From Syncephalastrum monosporum B8922 (taxonomy: Eukaryota; Mucoromycota; Mucoromycetes; Mucorales; Syncephalastraceae): DNA of 64,000 nucleotides. A program made the translations under genes and the position numbers. The notes beneath the pieces are model-generated. The model was not told the DNA's origin. It saw nothing but the letters and a program-made list of their open reading frames with translations, and ran no database searches. Shown piece after piece: positions 47,728 through 58,800 of the stretch (positions within the stretch are counted from its first letter, which is position 1; each line of letters opens with the position of its first letter). Where the stretch lies: the NCBI GenBank assembly GCA_000697355.1, contig JNEN01001249.1, positions 1-64,000 on the forward strand. The letters are read 5' to 3'.

Positions 47728-48296
47728 GATTTTCTCACACGGGCAACGCTTTAATGCGGGGAAAGAAAAAGGGAAGAAACCAAAACCAAACGAAAGAAGA
47801 GGGGGAACAAAAGAATGAATGGCGCTCGAATCACCGCAGACTTTTTGAAGTGCCTTCTACTCGATTCCCGAGATTAGACAATATCGGCTTCCATAAGCGT
47901 AACGTAAAAAGTATGGGGTGTGATCACATATGGGTCTTGGTGGCCATAGGCTCGTGGTTTTTGTACCACCCCTAGTCTGTCATGAGCTCCTTCTCACAGA
48001 CTTGGGTACGCGTTCCTCCCTATTAAGGCCAAATACTCCTTATATCAGCGCAAAGTGAATCTACACATTGCTGTAGCTATCATCAATTGCAAATCGCTTT
48101 TAATACTATTATCTTTTTTGCATTTCGCATGCCCAATGAGGGCATGTTCGAATTAGATGGGTATGCGCAACAAGAGAATTCAGGGACTATATACATGATA
48201 TGAAGGGGAAGGGGTTGTCAAAGAAGAGGGCTTGGAGATCTTTTTTCTTATGGAGTATAGCAAAGGTGCGAGCAGCATTGACCCACCGAATTATAA
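47728..48296. other. P450 promoter region and FAR11 3' flank
   Basis: A 569-base spacer between two genes on the same strand. AG-rich sequence lies next to the P450 ATG (47755-47820). No coding sequence seen. Confidence 0.5.
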
Positions 48297-51200
48297 CTAC
48301 GCAGCATCATCGACCACGTCCGTTTCATCGTCATCGAGTCCCTCCACGTCGGTCAAGACCTTGCAATATTGAGGATCATCAATTGCCACATTCAGCCAAC
48401 GCTGAGGCGTCGATTCTTCCACCTTGCTGAGCCGCTCCGACATTTCTTCGAGTGTAAGCGTTTCCCAGTTGATGTTCTGCAGTGGGTCATTTGCATTATC
48501 GTCGGCGTCCGAGTCCGATTCCTCGTCGTCATCTTCCTCGTCGTCCTCGCTGTAGTACCGCAATTTCGAGCCAGCGATCCTGCCCGAGGTCGTAGTTTTT
48601 GGCGTCGGTGTGTCCCACCCGTTACCCACGTCGTCCGGCTCGTCTTCTTCCTCAGGCTCTGAGCGTATCGGCTGGTGATAAAGCTTGTTGATCTCCTTCG
48701 CGAGCGCATTGGGGGATACCGGCGGGGCAGAATGTGGCACTGGCGTACTGATCCACGTATCCAGTTGCCCTTGTGCGCCTTTCTCCTTTGTATGAAAATC
48801 AATTTCATCGTCATCCTCCTCGTTGTCATCGTCGTGGGTGCTGCATTCCTGGATAAGTGTTTTACCACATGTGGAAACGTCGACATCCAGCGATGGCAGC
48901 ATGCTCGCGACATAACGTCGGCCATGGTAGAGGCGTATCAGGGCACGCAAACTGGCTTCCTGCTCAAAGTCCTTTTGGCCCATGTCGTCCTCGATCTGCG
49001 TCAACCAATCTTCTAAAAGATGCGTGGAGCACCGCCGGGAAATGGCCGAGATCGTCCGCATATTTCCTAAAATGTAGTTTCCATATGCATGAATAGCTTG
49101 CTCCCGCATATGAACTCCCCCTTCTTTCTTACGCAAACGCCATTTGTAGCCCAGATAGCCCACTTGAGACTTGAGGAGCTTCAGGGCATAAAGCTCCAGG
49201 TCCGAATCAGGGCATGCCTTGACCACTCGTTTCAGTGCCGCCGACGACTTGTAGAGTACCAGGAGCTTGACTCGCCGCACCTTGTCCATAGTGAGCATGT
49301 GCATTATTTGCAGTACGTGGAGCAGCCACGCCTCGGCCTGCGAATCGTACACATCGTGTTGTTTTTGTTCTTCTGTATGCCAGCTTGCCGCACTCGGTAC
49401 GTCCCAGCCACCGGCGGAGGAAGAGGTCGATGAAAATGAAAAAGAGGATGCGGAGGACTGGACACCTGGCATAGGATGGACGCCCAGGACGCCCAAGTAC
49501 CTGAGAATCATGAGTTGGGCGGCCCTGAAATTTTAACAAACTGTACAGAAAATGGCTTACCCTGTATTCCCGCGTGGTTTTGGCAATAGTAGATCTGTGA
49601 TATCATGCATGACTAGTATTCGGGTCAGGAGCAGAAGGCCGCCTGCATCCATCAGCGCAGCCGCGAGATACTCGTATTTCAGAATGTCTAATAGCCACGC
49701 ATCAATGTTATTTTTATGTGACACCTGCAGAAGCCATCATACTTACGGGAGACTTTGAACCAATGCAGGAGGAGCATCAGGGTCGAGGTAATGCTCAGAA
49801 TGAAACTCGTCTGGTATTCAATAGGGGGAGAGGAAAAGGTTAAGCGAAAGAGGTGGCGTAGACACACATGTACGAATTTCGGGATATCTTGCACAATGGC
49901 CGTCTATACTGCTGTTAGCTGTGCATTGTACAATGCGTCAGTGCAAACTCACGTAGAGTCGGTGAACATTTTTGACATGTTCCAGATTATGTCCTTCTTG
50001 ATGTCGTTCTTCTTCTCCTTTTTCTTCGTCCTTCCACTGCTGTTGCTGACGTTCCCAGACGACACGTGCACGGTCCTTTTCGTGTGCGAGCTGAACATCA
50101 CCCAAGGATACCTTGAGGTGGCGAGCCATAATCTCCCTGGCCTCCAGGATCGCATGCGGCGTGTCGTAGGGAGATGCCGTCGTGGACTGTTTGAGCTCGA
50201 GCTCCTTTTTATAATAGTATGTCGATGTTTTGTCGCTGGCGCCGGCGAGGTTGTGGGTATCGGTCACTTTGGGTGATTTTGGAGGAAAACGGGTTTCAAA
50301 GGGGAGGGGCGTTGTCGCGGTCGCGTGAACGAGGCCCATGGAATGCGCATCGTCATCGCTTATTTGTATTCCGGGAGGGAGGTCGGGAGGCAGGGCGGTA
50401 TCGAGGCGAGTGTACTTGTTTTGCAGCTTGCGTTGGTACTCACCTAGATCCTTGACAGAACATGGACGGACGTTGTCTGCGGATAATAAAGCGATGCTTG
50501 AGTTACGATTGAATGAAAAGAAGCGGGAAAGTACCTCGCCCCGGCAGATTGTTAATTTTTTCAAGGTGGGCTTGCGCCTGGGCCGCATCATCCAAATCAC
50601 CAAAGATCGCCAAGAGACCCGCGTGCAACGTTAGGAAAAGCTTCACGAGACGTTAGCGACTGCTATTCCATTGTCTGCATCCCAGGCTCACCTTTCGAGT
50701 GATCTCTGAGCTGAAGGAGTGCTTTGTCAAGAGGTATATTAAAGTGGACAGCAGGTCGATATCAAAATAGGTATCTGGTCCAAGCGTAAGAAAACTTTCT
50801 TTTCTGGCAGGTGACACAAACCTGCGTTGGTCCAATGCTCACTGCAGATCAACAAGAGATACGTAATCGTCAAACAGTCGCAGATCGGCTCCTCACTATA
50901 GATAGGGTAGCGTCTTTTGTTAACACGGTACTTCCGATGCTTTACACGACTTACGGAATCTCCTGCTCTCCCTCCTTCTCCTCTTTGGCCGCATAGCGTT
51001 TCAGTACGTTGGTCAGCGTCTGGCAAAGGCCGAGGTCATTCAAAAAAGCATTGTTGGCGACAATGAAGTGTCCAACTTGGATGCTGTCCGCTCCCTGAGG
51101 GTTGTTTGGTTCCACACCACCTTGCGAAAAAGGCTGAGTGAGTGGTTGTTATAAACTGATTTTGGGGCTGTACCTGCCGAGTACCACGCCAGACGTTGCA

Positions 51201-51572
51201 GAAGGGCAGCCCGCTGCGCGTCGTCCGCGTGACCGCCGACGCACTTGGCCGCGCGAGCGGCCCAGTCTGCTACGTGTTCTTTAACTGACTCAGTCGCGTC
51301 TATCAAGCTGTCAACACGTGAAACACTGTAACGAGTTCGAACTTACCCGCCCAAGGTGCTGCTGCTTGGCGCCATTGCTGCCAGGCCGGTGCCGTGCTTT
51401 CATCGAGGAATGCGTCCACTTTATGCCGTAACCCATCCAACTGCATCGTCGACTTGAGGTCAGCCACTGCTTTTCTACTCCCGTCTCTTCGTTGCATTAC
51501 CCTGTCCACTGCTGCCACGGGCGAAGAAGGAACACTGTCTTTGACTGGAACAATTGTTGCTTGTTCCCACAT
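48297..51572 (-). CDS. FAR11: STRIPAK complex subunit Far11/STRIP1
   Basis: About a dozen exons; the span is given. The frame starts at ATG 51572 (MWEQATIVPVKDSVPSSP); the frame is open further upstream but without an ATG. Early exons read VADWAARAAKCVGGHADDAQ and QVGHFIVANNAFLNDLGLCQ (the N1221-like region). The middle carries YYYKKELELKQSTTASPYD and EAREIMARHLKVSLGDVQLA. The long last exon has the DUF3402 hallmark KVRRVKLLVLYKSSAALKRV followed by LYALKLLKSQVGYLGYKWR. The C-terminal 150 residues are very acidic (DDDNEEDDDEIDF, SEDDEEDDDEESDSDAD) and probably disordered. Far11/STRIP is the scaffold-associated subunit of the STRIPAK PP2A complex, which controls cell fusion, septation and hyphal development in fungi. 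The STRIPAK partners are not in this window. Confidence 0.9.
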
Positions 51573-51990
51573 GTTTCCTTGCTTCGTCCACCAATGTCGT
51601 GTGCGCGCTCGTGTTAATGGAGTGAATGGTGCCAAGTGCTGCTGTGGTAAGCGCTGCTACCTATTGCCTGCTGTTGCCTGCTGTTGCTGGGGGAGATAAA
51701 GAAGTAAAAGGGAGAGGGCGTCCTCAACGGTTTTTCAGCGAGAGTGATTATTGTTCGAATGCGGAATCTTTTTTTTTTTTTTTATCTCATTTTGTTCTGT
51801 CCTTGAATAACTGCATTCATCCGTTGCAGTAATAGACAATTCTTTGTTTAAACTTTATGCGTGTTTGACTCAATTTCACACCATTTCATTGTCCACTCCA
51901 CATAGGCTCATGTCCATGCGAGGAACACATGCTGCCACGTTTCCACGAGGCGTATTACAACAGAAGGATGTAAATCACGTCATATTTTGT
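51573..51990. other. FAR11 upstream region
   Basis: Leader and promoter of FAR11, with a T run of about 20 at 51769-51783 and GC-rich triplet-like DNA near 51640-51690. No gene seen. Confidence 0.45.
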
Positions 51991-51991
51991 A

Positions 51992-52770
51992 AGCACTAAC
52001 AGAAAGAAAGGAGGGGTGAGTACGCCATTTCAGTCTGTCTCTGGATATTGATTACCAAACTAGCGGCGAAGACGATATCACGATTGATATCTTGCTCGGC
52101 CTGCTCCATCTTTTTATACAGGCCGGTATCGCCCACCATGCGTGCCGCACCCGTTCCATCCAACTGGCTGATGCAGCGCGCAATGGATCCTATAAAAATA
52201 GATTGGAACAATATCCACGCGGAGTCAGCATACATTCATTGTCTTTACCTTCGAGCACGTCCGTTAGATCCATATACGTTTGCAAGGGCTATATAAAATT
52301 GAGAAAATAAAGAGATGTAGACACTCTACTCGACACTAGCCGTGTTCAGGTCAGACGTGTCAATCCACGCGCCCACCCATAAACCACTTCAGAGAACGGA
52401 CCAAGCGATCTCACTTATTTCAGTCGCTTCGCCGCCGGAACAGCAAATGATCACTCTACCGGTGCTGTCGAAACCACGACGGCCGGCATGGCCCAACATT
52501 CATAAAGTTGCCGAAACGAAGTCTGAGGATGTGGGCTGTTCCCTCCAAGTCACGCTTTATTTTTCGTACATAGAGTTAATTTCTACTATATGGATGCTCC
52601 CTAGCATCTTTCATGTCTACGTGTGGTCTCTTTCTTGTGCGCCTTGAAAAGGGCGGGACCCTACTTATGGTAGATTGCATCCGTCAAGACAGGATCCCAC
52701 ATTCGAGAATGGAGTGGAGGCAACACCGTGTATTCGCCCGGCAGGAGACCGCGGAACATCGGCCATCGCT
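51992..52770 (-). pseudogene. internally deleted, degenerate copy of SKI2
   Basis: Three blocks match the functional SKI2 gene. 51992-52390 matches 55891-56305 (last coding exons and introns, including DIVFAASL and [10 protein letters not shown]). At about 52392 the match jumps by roughly 1.7 kb to 57990-58105, the exon encoding the helicase motif with GRAGRRG. After a foreign insert of about 230 bases the match resumes at 52727-52770 with 58107-58150 (LLPGEYTQ region). The GTAAG donor next to the motif block is changed (CTTACC became CTTATT on the plus strand), the terminal TAC TTT TAA exon is altered, and the motif core reads with substitutions. It cannot make a helicase. It is a tandem partial duplicate that has lost its middle and drifted. 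Confidence 0.9.
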
Positions 52771-52791
52771 ATCTGACATAGTCGTGGGCTA

Positions 52792-53640
52792 AATGTTCGG
52801 ATATCTGGACAATTCCGGAGGAAGGGAGCTTGTCGTAGGCGTACCGTTTCGAACCCGGAAACTCTCCCGGTGTGAATCAATCGATCGGGTACGACCATAT
52901 ACCTCGACCGAGTTGATAACGACCGCCTTCCCAGAGTTTTTTAGTATGACTCCGGCTAAGAGTCGACTGCAGGCATACCGCATCTGTGGATGCATTTGCC
53001 AATCCTGATTAAGGAAATTGGCAATCTCGGTTGACATTTCGACATAGCTTTGCGAAAGAATACGTCTGCAAAAATGCTAGGTTACCGTTGATCCTGGTGT
53101 CTCAAGATACGGATATTCGGGTTTTAGGATAAGGCCCAGAGACGACAGAGCTGTATAACGAAGACGTTGCAGGTGCCGTCATGGAATCCTGTCGTTTCCC
53201 TTTCAGAGGTGGCGTGACTGACACCTGACACTGCGTATCAGTGCAAGACTTCAAGTGTCTTTCGTGCGTAAAAGCGTTCTCCTCTGTTTCATCGGCCGCT
53301 AGCGAGATCGGCCGAAGACGATAAGAGTCCATGATCGTGAGCAGTCGTTCCTGCTCTTCGTCTCTCCACTCCATTGCATCGGCTGCGTGTAAAACAGCGT
53401 GATCGTAACTTCGATTGGTAGTAGGAGCGGTCGTCCAATCAATAGATGGTATCGACAGTTCAATGGCCTTGTTAGCATGGCAGACTATGGCCTCATCTTC
53501 GTCACTTATATCATCAATGAAATCTCCAAGAGATGCTAACAAGTCAGATTAAGAGGGTCAGTAAAAAGAATAAAAGAGACACGACTAGATTTACCAAATG
53601 ATAATAGTTGCGATGTTGGGACACTTAGCAAGCGCGCCAT
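52792..53640 (-). CDS. orphan protein, uncertain exon structure
   Basis: ATG at 53640, exon 53595-53640 (MARLLSVPTSQLLSF), GTAAATC donor, acceptor TTGTTAG, then exon 2 from 53535 downward: SLGDFIDDISDEDEAIVCHA, DWTTAPTTNRSYDHAVLHAA, WRDEEQERLLTIMDSYRLRP. A third stretch at about 52792-53065 (FLNQDWQMHPQMRYACSRLL, VVINSVEVYGRTRS) ends at a TAG just past 52792. The phase between exon 2 and the third stretch only works with a weak donor such as TC-GTTATA; the better GTATCT donor shifts the frame and stops early. The gene could therefore be mis-modelled or already broken. No family is recognised. It lies between the SKI2 relic and unassigned DNA, so it may have arrived with that rearrangement. 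Confidence 0.35.
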
Positions 53641-55886
53641 TTTTAAGTCTTCGCCTGACTACCCCAACAGGTCCTTCCGCGTCTACGGCTACGTACAGTA
53701 GCTCCGCGGATTAGTTGTACCCATATAACTTATACTCCTTTGATCCCCCGAGCGTATAACTTATCAGCGCAACTACAGTATTAGCGTTCGTTGAAGTATA
53801 TAACTACCTCGGCGTACCTTTTACGTGCCACGGCATAGACGGCAACCGCCTCCTTAACGAGCACTTGACTCATGCAATGAACCCGAAGCTTCGATGGATT
53901 GGCCATTGAAGACTGGTGTCAAGGAATCAGGATCGGCCTCTGGGCTGCCCTTCGCGCGTAAACGTACGTTCGTCCATCGCCTGCCTACGATTGTACCCTT
54001 GGTGCTGACAGACTTGCCATCGATGGCCCCTCGTTGTCGCAACTTGCAGTTCAGGTTCACAACCCGCGCACAAGTCAGTGTGGACGTTACTGCGCAGTGT
54101 CAGTTTGTCACTCATTGTGGACAAAGAAACTCACTGTGGGTCGAGCTCGTCGAAATTTTGGAACTCCCCGGCCCCCGCCACCCAATCCAAGAGCAATTTA
54201 TGCAGCGCCGTATAGTGTTTATTGCAGAGGATAACAGAAGATGGGAGAAGACGTGAAAGGTGCACTGCGGTAAAAGTACAAAAACAGATACAGGAAAAGA
54301 GAGAAGACTGAAGCTAGAAAAATAGGGAAATTATTCATAAAATAAATAAACAAAGAGAGGGAAGAATCCCAAAGAAACTGGTCAGACCCAAGAAAACTGA
54401 TATGAGGTTCATCAAGCAAACCACAGTGACCAGCGGACCACTTCCTCCAGCCCTCAACCATACGGTCCTACGGGAACCTCCAAAGTGGAGCGTCAGAGTA
54501 GCTGGAAGGTCTACCCCTCTTCACCCCCCGCCAAAAGAGCGGAGGAGAGTTTGCTCTGCATAGGATGACTTGGGCCGGCAAAGAGCATCCATCCGCCTTA
54601 CTGAAGATGAAGCCCGCAGAGGAAGTATAAATACTCCACCACGGATCTCAAAGGGGAGGCGGAGTCAACCACTGGGGGATCTCTTCATAGTCGACCGACG
54701 CCAGGGTCAAAACGATAGCGAAGAGCCGCATCCAGGGGACAACATCCCTGAGCTAACCGCATCCGCAGCATGAATACTCACCCAGAGAACGACGCGCATC
54801 AAGAACGCTGGTCCAGGGAAGTCAGAGCCCAGAGGCAGTAGAGCCCACGGGGTGGCAGGCAGGGAAAAACAACCCTCATCGCGAAGCAGCCAACTGCAGT
54901 CAGACATCAGAAGACTTGTTACGTCATAGAGGGATGCGCAACGCCGCTTGAGCTTAAACAGAGGCCAAGTTCACTTCCGGGCTTCCTTGAGTCAGATAGA
55001 CGGCAGCCAACTTGCAAAGACCACCAAGATGACAACGGCACCACAGTGACTCCATGTTGTCAAAGTGCCAGAGCCATGGGAGAAAAAAAAAAAAGAAAAA
55101 GAAGAGTTCAGAAAGAAACGCTTGCCGCAGCAGTTTTTGTGTATATTTTGAAGCCCGGCGTGAGAGCGTTCACCGTTCTGACAGAGGCGCAGCAACAAAG
55201 CTTTGAGGAACGGTGGTCCATGACGCCATGAGGAATGAAGTACCTCATGTAGGCCACCTTGATCTGCTTGTTGGAACAGCGTATTGTCACACCCTATCGT
55301 TACGCAGACAGTAGTGTGTTTGTGGCGCTACGTTGTATTTTCCAGACAGGATTTGCAGTATGTACAGTAGAGTACTTTACGCGCTGCATAGCAAGTGTGG
55401 CAGTCCATAGCGGTCGTCATCTGGGTTGTCGTCTTTGAGCGTTTGGTACAGTCGGTACGTTTCATATGTTTGATCGGGGAAATACGGTCTGTGCATTGGC
55501 CGATGTTAAAAATTTAAGGGGAGCTGATATCCCGCAATCGTACAGTTGGCTGCCAGGGTCACCAAACATCTAAATTAACCTAATGTCTACTGAAATGCAC
55601 TACTGTATCCGTGTATATCCACTGTCAATTATGTATGTCGCAAAAACCAAATGAACATTTGACTGGATCCAATGATTTGGTGAGTTTTGACATTAAATGT
55701 ATATTAGCGAAAGCTATTCTCACTTTTTTGGCACTGGACGGAAAGCCATGCTTAGAAAAGACCCAGTACTCTTCCATTTTACGCCGGTTTATTATCAGAC
55801 CTCGCGTAGACGTATCCATGCATGAAAAACGTGCCGACATTTTTATAATGATGTTTAGAACATAAAAATAAAAACGCGTAATCAGT
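53641..55886. other. unassigned region between the SKI2 copies
   Basis: 2.2 kb of mixed composition. 53850-54240 and 54470-54960 are GC-rich with several short frames of protein-like composition on both strands (for example 53894-54256 plus and 53854-54124 minus), but none has a clear start, splice pattern or motif. 55560-55870 is AT-rich with matching short frames on both strands. It may be a decayed mobile element; I cannot identify a reverse transcriptase, transposase or terminal repeat. Confidence 0.4.
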
Positions 55887-58800
55887 TTAAAAGTACTAAC
55901 AGAAAGAAAGGAGGAGTGAGTATGCCATCTCAGTGTGCCTCGGGATAGTTCTTACCAAACTAGCGGCGAAGACAATATCACGCTTAATGTCTTGCTCGGC
56001 CTGCTCCATCTTTTTATACAGGCTGGTATCGCCCACCATGCGTGCCGCACCCATGACTTCACGCGTCGTTTCGTCCAACCGGCTGATGCAGCGCACAATG
56101 GATCCTGAAAATATCGAAGATCAATATCCACGAGATATAAGCAGAGAGACTTTGTCTTTACCTTCGAGCACATCCGTAAGATCCGTGATACGTTTGAAGG
56201 GCTAAATAAAATAAAATTAACATGAATAAACGGATGAAACACTCATCACCAGCCGCGTCCGGCGCCAGACGTACCAATCCACGCGCCCATTCATAAACCA
56301 CTTCAACCAAGCCAAACTGGAGACTGTTGACATAATCCTCAACCGAGATCGGTAAGCCACAGTCGACCTGAACTGTTGCCACCTTGCGTGCATACGTCAA
56401 TACGGTTTCCTTGGCCTTGGTCAACTTCGGGGTCAGGCGGGGCTCGCTCGCATTGCGTTCCTGGAACACAAAAGCAGACAGGATGGCCACCACCTCGGCC
56501 GGCTCATAATCCGCAAAAACATTATCGAGCACAAGCTCCGTCAAAAGCAGCTCGTCCGCCGAGTTGATCTCGCACGCCACGCGGCCCTTGAGCTGCACCG
56601 TGCCTTGCTCGTCTATGTAGTTCATCCGTCGGAGCACCTCGATGCGCTGGTGGTAGTCGGGCAGCAGTTCTAGGTTCTGGTCGGATATCGTGAGCTTGAG
56701 TACGTCAATCTGGCTCGAGATCCGCTTATGTGCGCGCACCAAGGCAAACTGGAAACATACGAGTATAAAATTATTACGAGAACTTTGAATGTCTTCATCG
56801 TTTTTTTTAGAGGACTTACATGCTCAACAAGGTCGGGACACTGCACGCATCGGAAGTCGGTCCGCAGCTGTTTGAGATTTTGCGCTTTGGTACGCAACAT
56901 TTCCTGGAACTCCATGTCCTTGTTCTTTTGCCAGTCATATTCCATGATCGTGCCTTTATAGATAAAGAAAAAAGAAAATAAGCTTCTGTGCACCTCAAAA
57001 TTCATGCTGTGTTACCTTTCTTGGCATCCACGCCAAACGCTTCCAATTCCTGCTGCACACGCATCAACTCAACGCGGTTCGTACCCGTCATGACGCTATC
57101 AATGTCAAGCTACGAATCACGAACAATCTATTAATCTTTTTCTTTGCTTTCCATGCTGTCACGAAAACGAACCTTCATGGTCGAGCGAGTCACAAGCAAA
57201 ATTTCAGAGACGCTGACACCCACCACTTCGGTCTTGCACTTGTCCGAGTCAGGCACATTGGCAAGCGTCACAGGCAAGGGTGCAATTTCATCTATATCAG
57301 AAACAAAGCTAAGAAAAGAAAACACAAGCAAACACGCACTACCCCGGAGGAACCGGTTTCTTGCACTTACCTGAACCAACACCACTGACATCCAGGTCGG
57401 ACGAGCAGAGCACAAGACAGTAGAACGAGCGCTGCGCATTCGCAGATGCCGTAGCATTACTGCTTGCAAGCGGTTTCAAGATCACAGCCGGCGCGTTGCG
57501 GTGGACCTATCAGTCATTCAGTTTCCGTTTTCTTTGGTGTGTCCCCCAAGAGAACTCATTTTAAAACTTACATTCGTGTTAACGATTACCAGGCGGCCAG
57601 TGCTGAGCGCACGATGGCCGACCGGTGACTTGCTGATATACTGGGTCATCATGAGCCGGTTGAGATTGACCACATCAGCGCACACGTCATAGAACTTGTC
57701 GAGGTCCGTGCCACAGATGGTGCAATCCAGCTGGCGCAACGCGCTCTTCTTCTTCTCGTTTTCATCCACGAGGCGCTTTGTGTCCGGCAGCAGCCGCTGG
57801 CTACTGTTTTCTGAAAAGCTGCGCTTGATCATCTCTTCCACCTTCAGCGCCTCGACACGCAGCAGATTTAGAATCATATTGTACGTCAGTCGGAACTGCG
57901 ACTCGAGCTTGGTAGGGCGGCCAAGGATCATGGTGGATAACGTCGGTGCCTATGATTGTGTGTGTGTGTGGGGGGGGGGGGTAAGTGGCAGAAAACAGAT
58001 CAAGCGATCTCACTTACCTCGGGTGCTTCGTCGCCGGAGCAGGCAATGATCACCATACCGGTGCTGTCGAGACCACGACGGCCGGCACGACCCGACATTT
58101 GCGTGTACTCGCCCGGCAGGAGATCGCGGAAGCTGCGACCATCGTGCTTGCGTAAACCTGAGAAGACCACGCTCCTCGCAGGCATGTTGACGCCCTAAAG
58201 AACAGTGAGTACACTGCCTTTCCTTCATCATATGCCTGACGCCCTTACCATGGCAAAGGTCTCGGTGGCATACAAGACCTTGACGAGACCGCGCGCGAAC
58301 AATATCTCGACAATCTAACATACCATGAATATCCTACACCATCTTTCCGCTTCCTGTCATACCTCCTTGATGATTGGCAGCAAACCACCGTGGTGGACGG
58401 CGATACCACGACTCAACAGCTCACGCATGCGCAGGATCTGCGGGAGCTCCTTGTCCGTGCCACGCAAGCGCACCAGACTGCGCTCGATAAAGACATGGAT
58501 CTCGCTCTTTTCCAGACTGGTACACAGGTCGGTCTTGGACAGGCTGTTGGCGTACTCTTCGCATCGCTTCTTGGAAAAGGTAAAGATGACCACCGGTAAA
58601 AGGCTCTTTTTGTTGAGCAGACCAATGAGGTGGACGTACAAGTTGCGGTCCGTCTGCAGCGCGGCTTGGTAGCTTCGGCCAACCGGTTTGTGTCCAGCCC
58701 CACCACGAGCCCCACCACGTCCGCCGCGACCGCCAGCTGCACCGCCGCGGCCGCCACCGCCGCCCGTCGATACTTCGCGCTGTTCTTTGCGTTTCATCAA

